Of a stretch of DNA of 12,851 nt, positions 6,682 through 12,851 are shown one piece after another; within the stretch, counting starts at the first letter, position 1, and the number at the start of each line of letters is the position of its first letter. The position numbers were made by a program, and so were the translations under genes. The notes beneath the pieces were generated by a model. It was not told where the DNA came from. It searched no databases and was given only the letters and a program-made list of their open reading frames with translations. The stretch lies in the NCBI GenBank assembly GCA_030679635.1, contig JAUXSZ010000038.1:1-12851 (forward strand). Reading direction: 5' to 3'. This DNA is from Sulfuricurvum sp. GTDB lineage: Bacteria; Campylobacterota; Campylobacteria; Campylobacterales; Sulfurimonadaceae.

Positions 6682-7404
6682 TCAATGATAGGTGAAGGGG
6701 TTATTCGATGGTGAAATTATAACACTCAATCCTAATTTTTCCAAGTGTGTTGCCAATATCTCTCCAAAATAGCGTTCACTCTCATAATGTCCGATATCCA
6801 TCATCGACAACCCAAGCGCTTTTGCTTCCATTGCATCGTGATATTTTATGTCTCCTGTCAAAAAACAATCGGCTTCAATATTACGCATCAGTGAAGCACC
6901 GGAACCTGTCACCAATGCGCAAGAGCGGACATGGTCATGACATTTCACCGCTCTGATGGTGCTCAAGCCCAGTGCGATTTTTATCTTTTGGGCAAAAAGG
7001 TCAAAAGGCTCATCGATTCCCAAGTAGGCCACGAATCCCTCTTTTGCAATGATAGGGTATCCCAAAACTTTGGTTGCAACGTACTCATTGAGGTGCGTTT
7101 GGTCGAAATTGGTATGCATCGCGATATTGGTAATGTTTTTACGAATCATCGGAGCGATTAATTTCGCCGGATACTGGTTGAATTTGAGCTGTTTGAGCCC
7201 TCCGAAAATAATCGGGTGGTGGGTGATAAGAAGAGAATTCTCCGGTATGGAGTCAATCAGAGCCTCGTCGATATCGATAGAGAGGACAACTGTCGTAATT
7301 TCCTGCGTGAAATCACCTACCAATAACCCTGAGTTGTCCCAGCTCTCTTGTAGCTCAAACGGGGAAAGAGCATCTAAAAACGTGTAAATTTCTTGTACCG
7401 TCAT
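6682..7404 (-). CDS. Nif3/DUF34 family metal-binding protein
   Basis: The 240-residue protein has the full Nif3-like metal site: WDNSGLLVGD (22-31), THHP (61-64), HTNFD (97-101) and GHYESE (205-210). The His, Asp and Glu residues bind a dinuclear metal centre in known structures. Members are often labelled GTP cyclohydrolase I type 2, but the biological function of the family is unsettled, and I would not assign that activity here. It is the short form without an inserted middle domain. The ATG at 7404 overlaps the stop of the NYN gene (ATGA, 7401-7404) and has AAAGGAG upstream. From memory, a Nif3-like gene also sits next to the zinc-ribbon gene in Helicobacter and Campylobacter. Confidence 0.93.
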   Translation of the reverse strand: MTVQEIYTFLDALSPFELQESWDNSGLLVGDFTQEITTVVLSIDIDEALIDSIPENSLLITHHPIIFGGLKQLKFNQYPAKLIAPMIRKNITNIAMHTNFDQTHLNEYVATKVLGYPIIAKEGFVAYLGIDEPFDLFAQKIKIALGLSTIRAVKCHDHVRSCALVTGSGASLMRNIEADCFLTGDIKYHDAMEAKALGLSMMDIGHYESERYFGEILATHLEKLGLSVIISPSNNPFTYH

Positions 7405-8138
7405 TTCTCATAACTCCTTTTTTTTCGTTTGAGTCGGACATGTATCGACTGCGATCCGGAAAGGGGATCCGAATATTTGAATTCAAACTCACCCAAAGCT
7501 TCAATTAAATCGACCAATTTCTTGTAACCGTAACTGCGGGGATCAAACTCCGGCAATTTGTTGATCAAATTTTGTCCGATAGCCCCCATGTAGGACCATC
7601 CCGCTTCATTCGTCGTATCCTCAACGGCATTTCTCACCAACGCCAAAAGGGCTTTCTCGTCGTGCTTAATCTTGGCCGTTTGGGTCACGGCCGTTTGGGT
7701 TCGACGCAAGTTTTCGGTATAAATAAATTTATCGCATACGCCGATAAACGATTTGGGTGTCTTTTGTTCCCCGAATCCATACACTTTTATCCCAGATTCG
7801 CGAATACGGCTCGCCAGACGGGTGAAATCACTGTCACTGGAGACAATGCAAAAGCCGTCAAAATTTTTGGTATATAACAGATCCATTGCATCAATGATCA
7901 TCGCACTGTCGGTCGCATTCTTCCCTGTCGTGTAGGCAAACTGCTGCATAGGATGCAATCCGTGTTGCAGCAACTCATGCTTCCACCCTTTGAGCTTCGT
8001 ATCGGTCCAGTCCCCATAAATACGCTTGACACTCGCTATGCCGTGCGATGCAATCTCATCGAGCAATCCGGCAATAATAGAGGGCTGAGAATTATCGGCA
8101 TCGATCAATACGGCCAAACGGGCTTGATTCTGATTCAT
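7401..8138 (-). CDS. NYN-domain (LabA/DUF88) putative RNase with C-terminal LOTUS/OST-HTH domain
   Basis: The N-terminal 140 residues form a PIN-like NYN domain. The acidic residues expected to bind the catalytic metal are in place: LIDADN (Asp13), NATDSAM (Asp77) and VSSDSDF (Asp102, Asp104). A Thr/Gln/Ala-rich linker (about 145-157) leads to a 160-238 region (LALVRNAVED ... GWSYMGAIGQNL ... FDPRSYGYKKLVDLIEAL) that fits a LOTUS/OST-HTH domain, a winged-helix type reported to bind RNA. Together this suggests a sequence- or structure-guided ribonuclease; the target is unknown. The ATG at 8138 has AAGGAG upstream and overlaps the TPR gene stop (ATGA), and its own stop overlaps Nif3. The domain call is confident; function as a nuclease is by homology. 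Confidence 0.9.
   Translation of the reverse strand: MNQNQARLAVLIDADNSQPSIIAGLLDEIASHGIASVKRIYGDWTDTKLKGWKHELLQHGLHPMQQFAYTTGKNATDSAMIIDAMDLLYTKNFDGFCIVSSDSDFTRLASRIRESGIKVYGFGEQKTPKSFIGVCDKFIYTENLRRTQTAVTQTAKIKHDEKALLALVRNAVEDTTNEAGWSYMGAIGQNLINKLPEFDPRSYGYKKLVDLIEALGEFEFKYSDPLSGSQSIHVRLKRKKRSYEK
7674..7700. repeat. 12-bp direct repeat with 15-bp period in the NYN-protein linker
   Basis: GGCCGTTTGGGT occurs at 7674-7685 and again at 7689-7700, separated by three bases. On the coding (minus) strand it encodes the duplicated peptide TQTA-V-TQTA between the nuclease and LOTUS domains. It looks like an in-frame 15-bp tandem duplication in a flexible linker. Confidence 0.8.
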
Positions 8139-8713
8139 TGGGCGCTCCTTAGGGTTTCCAACGCTTCGCGTGCCTCGGTCATTTCATTGTCCAGTTCTAT
8201 GGCTTTTAGGTACATCTCTTCTGCTTTTTCCTTCTCTCCCAAATCGGCCAGAAGATTCGCGTAATTGTAATAGGTCACGGCGTAGCCATCATCAATTTTC
8301 AACGCTTTCTCATAATGCTCTTTTGCCAACATCAAAGAGCCTTTTGTACGATACAAGGAGGCAATGGCATTGTGGGTAAAATCATCGTTTTCATCCATGC
8401 TGAGTGAACGGTTATAGAGATCAATGGCCAATTGAATATCATCCCGTTTTGCATGGACATATGCCAATTTATTTAAAATCTCAAGATTCTTTGGCTCCGC
8501 CAGATAGGCTTCTCCCAATTTTTCTTGGGCGGTTCTTAGATCTCCGCTTTGATAGGCCTCGTCTGCTTCATGTAGAAGCCTATCCGTGTCCACAGGACTC
8601 CTTTGTTTTTCGCTTTCCGCCGGTGCGCTATCTTCCAACGATTGGACATGACGAAAAATCTGATACGCAAAATACAGCGTTGCTGCAAACATAATAATGG
8701 CAAATACGCTCAT
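8135..8713 (-). CDS. Membrane-anchored TPR-repeat protein
   Basis: The 192-residue product starts with one hydrophobic segment (about 2-20, SVFAIIMFAATLYFAYQIF) with no clear cleavage site, then a charged linker rich in Ser/Glu/Pro (24-42). Four TPR-like helical pairs follow at about 43-76, 77-110, 111-144 and 145-178 (for example AIASLYRTKGSLMLAKEHYEKALKID). It probably anchors a protein-binding scaffold to the inner membrane; which side the TPRs face is unclear. The ATG at 8713 has GGGAG four bases upstream; an in-frame TTG at 8734 overlaps the promoter and is unlikely. It is the first gene of the minus-strand block and overlaps the NYN gene by ATGA. No specific partner can be named from the sequence. 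Confidence 0.85.
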   Translation of the reverse strand: MSVFAIIMFAATLYFAYQIFRHVQSLEDSAPAESEKQRSPVDTDRLLHEADEAYQSGDLRTAQEKLGEAYLAEPKNLEILNKLAYVHAKRDDIQLAIDLYNRSLSMDENDDFTHNAIASLYRTKGSLMLAKEHYEKALKIDDGYAVTYYNYANLLADLGEKEKAEEMYLKAIELDNEMTEAREALETLRSAQ

Positions 8714-8734
8714 AAAACTCCCTTTTGTTATCAA

Positions 8735-8763
8735 AGTATAATATAATCACACAAACATAACAA
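8735..8763 (-). promoter_or_regulatory. Promoter for the TPR-NYN-Nif3-flgZ-waaA block
   Basis: On the minus strand, TTGTTA (8763-8758; four of six -35 consensus bases) lies 17 bp from TATACT (8740-8735; five of six -10 bases). A start near 8728 leaves a leader of about 15 nt that holds just the GGGAG ribosome binding site. The -35 box lies two bases before the proposed ppk1 start, so the two divergent control regions share the same DNA. Confidence 0.6.
8737..8747 (+). promoter_or_regulatory. Overlapping -10 boxes for ppk1
   Basis: TATAATATAAT holds two perfect TATAAT hexamers sharing one T (8737-8742 and 8742-8747). No good -35 lies 16-18 bp upstream, which is acceptable in Campylobacterota, where vegetative promoters often depend on the -10 box. 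A start near 8754 gives a very short ppk1 leader. A 7-bp inverted repeat (TTGTTAT 8725-8731 with ATAACAA 8757-8763) brackets the site. Confidence 0.6.
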
Positions 8764-8765
8764 TA

Positions 8766-10877
8766 ATGGTGCGACAAATGCTCAATAATCTTAAAGATCC
8801 AGCCCTCTATCTTAACCGTGAGCTTGCATGGCTCCAATTTAACACACGCGTACTCAATCAAGCCCAAGAAGAGTCCCTCCCCCTTTTTGAGCGGTTAAAA
8901 TTTTTGGCCATTTACGGAACCAATCTCGATGAATTCTACATGATCCGTGTCGCAGGGTTAAAAAAACTGTTCAGTGCCGGCGTTAATGTTTCCGGCGCGG
9001 ATCGCTTCACCCCGTTGCATCAGCTTCGCGGAATACGGGAGTATCTCCATAAAGAGCAGCAAGGCGTCGAACATTGCCTTCAAGGGATTATGCAAGAACT
9101 TGAAAAAGAGGGGATCTTTTTTAAATCCTACAAAGAGGTTACGCAAGCACAACGCCAAATCCTCCACCGTTATTTTTACGAAAATATTTATCCGGTCATC
9201 GTTCCCATCGCCGTCGATGCGACCCATCCTTTTCCTCATCTGAACAATCTAAGTTTTGGTCTTATCGTCAAACTTCGCGACAAAGATGATAAAAATGTGG
9301 AGCGCTATGGAATCGTCCGGATACCTCGAGTTTTACCGCGATTTGTCGATATCGACAACCGTATCTACGTCCCCATAGGAAGTATCGTATCGGAACATAT
9401 TCATGATCTCTTTCCGGGATATGAGTTGATCAAATTTGCCGCTTTCCGTGTGACGCGTAATGCCGATATCGCGATCGAGGAAGAAGAGGCCGATGATTTT
9501 ATGGAGATTTTGGAAGAGGGGTTGAAACTTCGCAAAAAAGGGGAATTGGTCCGATTAGAACTCAGTAATCATGCCGACGATGATCTCCTCAATTTTTTCA
9601 ATCGCCATGCCAATGTCTACAAAGATGACATCTATCGATTCCAAACCTATCTCAATCTCGGAAGTCTTTGGCAAGTCGTCGGGAACAAAGATTTCGCCCA
9701 TCTGACAAGCCCAAGTTTCAAGCCGCGCAATCTTCCTCCCCTGGATGCGGAAGAGAATTTATACGCCATTATGGACAAACAGGACCTCCTTCTTTTTCAT
9801 CCGTTTGAGAGTTTCGAACCGGTTGTACGTCTCATCCAAACGGCTGCCAAAGATCCCGATGTTGTTTCAATCCGGATGACCCTTTACCGCTCCGGCTCTA
9901 AATCACTGATTGTCCAATCGCTCATAGCGGCTGCCGAATCGGGCAAACAGGTCACGGTAATGGTTGAGCTCAAAGCCCGTTTTGATGAAGAGAACAACCT
10001 CATCTGGGCAAAAGCGCTCGAAAATGCAGGGGCGCATGTCATCTACGGAATTACGGGGTTCAAGGTTCACGCCAAAGCAGCCCTCATCACTCGCCGTGTT
10101 GATGGGAAACTCAAACAATACGCCCATCTGGGAACAGGCAACTACAACCCCTCTACGGCGACCGTCTATACCGACATCAGCTACATGACGTCCAACGATG
10201 CTATCACGCATGATATGACCCGCTTTTTCCATTTTCTCACCGGTTTTAGTAAAAAAGGGAAGCTGAACGAACTTTACATGGCTCCGACACAAATCAAGCC
10301 GAAAATTCTCTCACTCATCCAAAATGAAACACGAATGGGAGCAGAGGGGGTCATCATCGCGAAAATGAATGCTTTGGTGGATGAAGACATTATCAAAGCC
10401 CTGTATAAAGCCTCCATCGCCGGTGTCAAAATTCAGCTTATCATCCGCGGCGTTTGCTGCCTTCGCCCAGGAATTCCAGGAATCAGTGAGAACATCCGAG
10501 TCATTTCTATCATCGGAAAATACCTCGAACATGCCCGAATTTTTTATTTTAAACACGCCACGCCTCAAACCTATATTAGCAGTGCTGACTGGATGCCTCG
10601 TAATCTACTGCGTCGCATCGAACTGTTGACTCCCATTGATGGTGAAGAGATTTCGGCCAAACTCATACAGATTTTGCAGTTGCAAATATCCGATAATGTT
10701 CTCGCCCACGAGCTCCAAAATGACGGCAATTACATCAAAGTGAAGCACGAGAGCAGCAGTGTTATTAACAGCCATCAGATTATGGAAACCCATACCAATA
10801 AAGTTTATAATTCGACCAAAAAACAAACACCAAACTATGCTCAACAGCTCACATCCCGCCTCTTTAAAGAGAGCTAA
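8766..10877 (+). CDS. ppk1: Polyphosphate kinase 1
   Basis: PPK1 reversibly polymerises the gamma-phosphate of ATP into inorganic polyphosphate, used in stress survival, motility and phosphate storage. The 703-residue protein is full length. It has the N-terminal helical domain (LYLNRELAWLQFNTRVL at about 14-30), the head domain, and two phospholipase D-like catalytic domains. The autophosphorylated histidine is His435 in GFKVHAKAA, and the second catalytic histidine is His589 in LEHARIFYF, followed by SSADWMPRNLLRRIEL. Both positions are nearly those of the E. coli enzyme (435 and 592). The start is either the ATG at 8766 or the ATG at 8778; neither has a good ribosome binding site. It heads the plus-strand genes and is followed 11 bp later by the carbonic anhydrase-like gene. 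Confidence 0.97.
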   Translation: MVRQMLNNLKDPALYLNRELAWLQFNTRVLNQAQEESLPLFERLKFLAIYGTNLDEFYMIRVAGLKKLFSAGVNVSGADRFTPLHQLRGIREYLHKEQQGVEHCLQGIMQELEKEGIFFKSYKEVTQAQRQILHRYFYENIYPVIVPIAVDATHPFPHLNNLSFGLIVKLRDKDDKNVERYGIVRIPRVLPRFVDIDNRIYVPIGSIVSEHIHDLFPGYELIKFAAFRVTRNADIAIEEEEADDFMEILEEGLKLRKKGELVRLELSNHADDDLLNFFNRHANVYKDDIYRFQTYLNLGSLWQVVGNKDFAHLTSPSFKPRNLPPLDAEENLYAIMDKQDLLLFHPFESFEPVVRLIQTAAKDPDVVSIRMTLYRSGSKSLIVQSLIAAAESGKQVTVMVELKARFDEENNLIWAKALENAGAHVIYGITGFKVHAKAALITRRVDGKLKQYAHLGTGNYNPSTATVYTDISYMTSNDAITHDMTRFFHFLTGFSKKGKLNELYMAPTQIKPKILSLIQNETRMGAEGVIIAKMNALVDEDIIKALYKASIAGVKIQLIIRGVCCLRPGIPGISENIRVISIIGKYLEHARIFYFKHATPQTYISSADWMPRNLLRRIELLTPIDGEEISAKLIQILQLQISDNVLAHELQNDGNYIKVKHESSSVINSHQIMETHTNKVYNSTKKQTPNYAQQLTSRLFKES

Positions 10878-10888
10878 TAAGGATATTT

Positions 10889-11350
10889 ATGATCAGTAGT
10901 TACTTAAATTACTCCCCAGCGCTCAAAGATCGCGTCTGGATCGCCCCCTCTGCCGATGTCATTGGACGGGTGGAGATGGGCCAAGATGTTAGCATCTGGT
11001 TTGGATGCGTTGTTCGCGGCGATGTTCATTTCATCCGCATTGGCGATCGCTCCAACATCCAAGACTTAAGCATGGTTCATGTGACCCACCATAAGCGCGA
11101 TGACATGAGCGATGGGCATCCAACCATCATCGGCAATGACGTGACGGTCGGCCACCGCGTCATGCTTCACGGCTGTACGATCGAAGATGCCTGTTTGATC
11201 GGAATGAGCGCTACGATCCTCGATGGAGCCGTTATCGGCAAAGAGTCGATTGTCGGCGCAGGTTCATTGGTCACGAAAAATAAAATTTTTCCTCCCCGAT
11301 CGCTCATCATGGGAAGCCCTGCCAAAGTTGTTCGGGAGCTGAGGGATTAA
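10889..11350 (+). CDS. Gamma-carbonic anhydrase-like left-handed beta-helix (hexapeptide) protein
   Basis: This 153-residue protein is built from hexapeptide repeats typical of the left-handed beta-helix (VIGRVEMGQDVSIWFG, FIRIGDRSNIQD, TIIGNDVTVGHRV, CLIGMSATILDGAVIG). It carries the metal and active-site residues of the gamma-CA/YrdA/PaaY group: RGD (43-45), QD (58-59) and the zinc-binding His64, His89 and His94. Typical members are trimers with the metal at subunit interfaces; many show little or no CO2 hydration, so activity is uncertain. The ATG at 10889 has AAGGA five bases upstream. It is 11 bp from ppk1 and probably co-transcribed. Acyl- or acetyltransferase function is less likely because the three-histidine site is intact and the chain is short. 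Confidence 0.92.
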   Translation: MISSYLNYSPALKDRVWIAPSADVIGRVEMGQDVSIWFGCVVRGDVHFIRIGDRSNIQDLSMVHVTHHKRDDMSDGHPTIIGNDVTVGHRVMLHGCTIEDACLIGMSATILDGAVIGKESIVGAGSLVTKNKIFPPRSLIMGSPAKVVRELRD

Positions 11351-11354
11351 GAGG

Positions 11355-11378
11355 TTGCCGAACTCTATGCTTCGGCAA
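11355..11378 (+). terminator. 8-bp hairpin between the gamma-CA-like and TRIC-like genes
   Basis: TTGCCGAA (11355-11362) and TTCGGCAA (11371-11378) form a perfect 8-bp stem with an 8-nt loop, starting four bases after the stop codon. No T-tract follows (AAACGGTACG), so it is a poor intrinsic terminator and may instead stabilise or process the upstream message. Its presence argues that this stretch is untranslated leader and supports the later start at 11418 for the next gene. Confidence 0.4.
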
Positions 11379-11417
11379 AACGGTACGTATCGTTCAAAGA
11401 AAATTACCGCCTATCCA

Positions 11418-12047
11418 ATGTCTGATTTCAATCTCGTTGTCGTCGCCGATATCCTCGGCATCATCGCCTTTGCGTTAAGCGGTTTTTTGATTGGCGTACG
11501 CCATAAGCTCGATCTTCTAGGGATCGGTATTGCAGCCTCCATCACCGCTTTAGGCGGCGGAGTCGTTCGTGATGCTATTCTCAACCGTACCCCTTTTGCC
11601 TTTATCGAATATTACCCTGCTATCACCGTACTTTCTACCATTTTTATCGCCTTTGCCTTTCGTCATAAGTTGAAGGACCAGATTGAACGGCAATGGCTTT
11701 TTGTCATCAGCGATACGATCGGACTGGTGGCCTTCAGCATCACGGGGGCATTGCTCGCTATGGATGCCGGCTTTAATTTTTTTGGGGTCATAATCCTCAG
11801 CTTTTTAACTGCGGTGGGGGGTGGAGTATTGCGCGATACGATGATCAATCAAGTTCCCTCGGTTCTCATCAGCGATTTTTACGGCTCTATTGCGTTGATT
11901 GTGGCGATATTACTCCTTATCACCAACGCCTTTGATGCGGCAGGAACCCTCACGGTCGCACTGATCGCAGCATTCGCCGTTTGCTTACGGCTGTTAGCCT
12001 ACTACAAGCAATGGCACTTGCCAAAACTCTCTACGGAAAACACATGA
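11418..12047 (+). CDS. UPF0126/TRIC-type seven-helix membrane channel protein
   Basis: The 209-residue protein is almost entirely hydrophobic and shows the internal duplication of this family (Pfam Gly_transporter, bacterial TRIC homologues). The first half has GIIAFALSGFLIG ... ITALGGGVVRD (14-52) and the second GLVAFSITGALLA ... LTAVGGGVLRD (102-140), each with a GGGVxRD motif at a helix break, plus a final helix near 155-195. Known bacterial homologues form trimeric monovalent cation channels; some members are annotated as glycine transporters, so the substrate is open. I chose the ATG at 11418 (MSDFNL) because the family usually begins just before the first helix; in-frame starts at 11355 and 11367 would run through a hairpin. 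No good Shine-Dalgarno is seen. It overlaps mtgA by ATGA. Confidence 0.9.
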   Translation: MSDFNLVVVADILGIIAFALSGFLIGVRHKLDLLGIGIAASITALGGGVVRDAILNRTPFAFIEYYPAITVLSTIFIAFAFRHKLKDQIERQWLFVISDTIGLVAFSITGALLAMDAGFNFFGVIILSFLTAVGGGVLRDTMINQVPSVLISDFYGSIALIVAILLLITNAFDAAGTLTVALIAAFAVCLRLLAYYKQWHLPKLSTENT

Positions 12048-12851
12048 AACTCTTTTGGAAAACTCTACTGATCGTCCTATTCATCACCATCCTCGATATT
12101 GCTCGCTATTTCGTTTATCCAAACATCGATTCTCTCAAAGAGGTTCGCCCTACCCCGACGGCTTTTATGGAGTATCGTGAGGGACAATGGGCGCAGGAAA
12201 ACCGCGACATGCAGATCACCCATAAGTGGGTTCCCATGAACAAAATCTCTCCCAATGTCATCAAAGCCGTATTAATCGGAGAAGATGACGGGTTCTGGAA
12301 GCATGAGGGGTTTGACGTCAAAGGGATGGAGCAGGCGATCGAACGCAGCATTGAGAAAGGGACACTCGCAGGGGGAAGCACCATCAGCCAGCAGCTCTCA
12401 AAAAATCTCTATCTCTCCCCCAGTAAAAATCCCGTCCGTAAAATTAAAGAGGCCATCATCACCTGGCGGATCGAAAAAACCCTCTCCAAACGCCGTATTT
12501 TAGAAATCTATCTCAACGTCGCTGAATGGGGTGATGGAATTTTCGGAATCGAAGCTGCGGCACGTCACTATTATCACAAGAGTGCCAAGAATCTGACGGC
12601 CCGAGAAGCATCGCGCCTCGCGGCGGTATTGCCTAATCCGATCAAATACAATCCGATCGGAAATCAAAAATACGTCAAAAACCGTTCTCGTATCATCTAT
12701 AAGATTATGCAGCGCAGAGGAATCATTCACTCCATCTACAAAGAGGTGATGACCCTTCCAAAAGAAGAAGCTGCCGTGGAATCTGTATCTGATAGTAATA
12801 ATTCTTTGCTATCACTGTTTAACACATCTACCGATGATACCGCGCTAGATA
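12044..12851 (+). CDS. mtgA: Monofunctional peptidoglycan glycosyltransferase MtgA (3' end outside window)
   Basis: The frame is open to the window edge, with 269 codons visible. A single N-terminal membrane segment (about 5-25) precedes a GT51 domain with all its motifs: EDDGFWKHEG (80-89, catalytic Glu80), GGSTISQQ (110-117), RKIKEA (132-137, second catalytic Glu136), KRRILEIYLNVAEWG (149-163) and REASRLAAVLPNP. The enzyme polymerises lipid II into glycan strands at the outer face of the inner membrane. There is no transpeptidase domain in the visible part, and the sequence after the GT51 domain turns into a Ser/Asn/Asp-rich tail (about 240-269), so this is MtgA rather than a truncated class A PBP. 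The tail makes it longer than typical MtgA (about 230-245 residues). Its ATG overlaps the upstream stop (12044-12047). Confidence 0.93.
   Translation, partial: MKLFWKTLLIVLFITILDIARYFVYPNIDSLKEVRPTPTAFMEYREGQWAQENRDMQITHKWVPMNKISPNVIKAVLIGEDDGFWKHEGFDVKGMEQAIERSIEKGTLAGGSTISQQLSKNLYLSPSKNPVRKIKEAIITWRIEKTLSKRRILEIYLNVAEWGDGIFGIEAAARHYYHKSAKNLTAREASRLAAVLPNPIKYNPIGNQKYVKNRSRIIYKIMQRRGIIHSIYKEVMTLPKEEAAVESVSDSNNSLLSLFNTSTDDTALD

Noticed and set aside
6673..6700. Imperfect inverted repeat (CCCC...GGGG arms) spanning the end of the Nif3 gene, just upstream of the flgZ ribosome binding site
   Set aside because: Only the outer five base pairs are continuous; the rest needs wobbles and mismatches, and there is no U-tract. 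Too weak to call a terminator or regulatory hairpin.
1..12851. Mobile elements, CRISPR arrays, tRNA/rRNA genes, phage or toxin-antitoxin pairs
   Set aside because: No transposase or integrase, no regularly spaced repeats, no cloverleaf or rRNA sequence and no attachment-site duplication was seen. The window is contiguous conserved chromosomal coding sequence.

Overview
This window looks like a chromosomal core region of a free-living Campylobacterota (Epsilonproteobacteria) bacterium, probably of the Sulfuricurvum/Sulfurimonas type. That view rests on two things. From memory, the minus-strand order Nif3 - FlgZ/HP0958-like - waaA - RluA-type synthase - ffh - rpsP - khpA - rimM - trmD - rplS matches the order in Campylobacter and partly Helicobacter. 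Base composition also looks moderate by eye (mid-40s % GC, not computed), which is higher than in the host-adapted genera. No database search was possible. I see no mobile element, CRISPR array, tRNA, rRNA or phage gene.

Layout. (1) Positions 2-340 (+): the C-terminal end of a CorA/ZntB-type divalent cation transporter, converging on rplS with a small hairpin between them. (2) Positions 391-8713 (-): a nearly gapless block of twelve genes, listed here in transcription order. A membrane-anchored TPR protein, an NYN-LOTUS putative RNase, a Nif3/DUF34 protein, a FlgZ-like coiled-coil zinc-ribbon protein, Kdo transferase WaaA and an RluA-type pseudouridine synthase come first. After a near-consensus sigma-70 promoter come Ffh, S16, KhpA, RimM, TrmD and L19. 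(3) Positions 8714-8765: a compact divergent promoter region. (4) Positions 8766-12851 (+): ppk1, a gamma-class carbonic anhydrase-like hexapeptide protein, a UPF0126/TRIC-type membrane channel and the start of mtgA, which runs off the window.

How the genes work together. The ffh-rplS block serves translation and co-translational export: SRP GTPase, two ribosomal proteins, ribosome maturation factor RimM, tRNA m1G37 methylation and an RNA-binding KH protein. The upstream half adds rRNA/tRNA pseudouridylation, LPS core priming and, by homology, flagellar gene control. The plus-strand block combines polyphosphate synthesis, a zinc hexapeptide enzyme, a cation channel and peptidoglycan polymerisation. 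Stop/start overlaps of the ATGA type join TPR/NYN, NYN/Nif3, waaA/RluA and TRIC/mtgA, which suggests translational coupling.

The least ordinary signals are a 157-nt structured gap between ffh and rpsP with competing inverted repeats, the alternation of strong and weak ribosome binding sites along rpsP-rplS, the coupled TPR/NYN-LOTUS pair next to an RNA-binding FlgZ-like gene, and the 52-bp divergent control region. I found no clear-cut new defence or mobile system, and most of the window is conserved housekeeping DNA.
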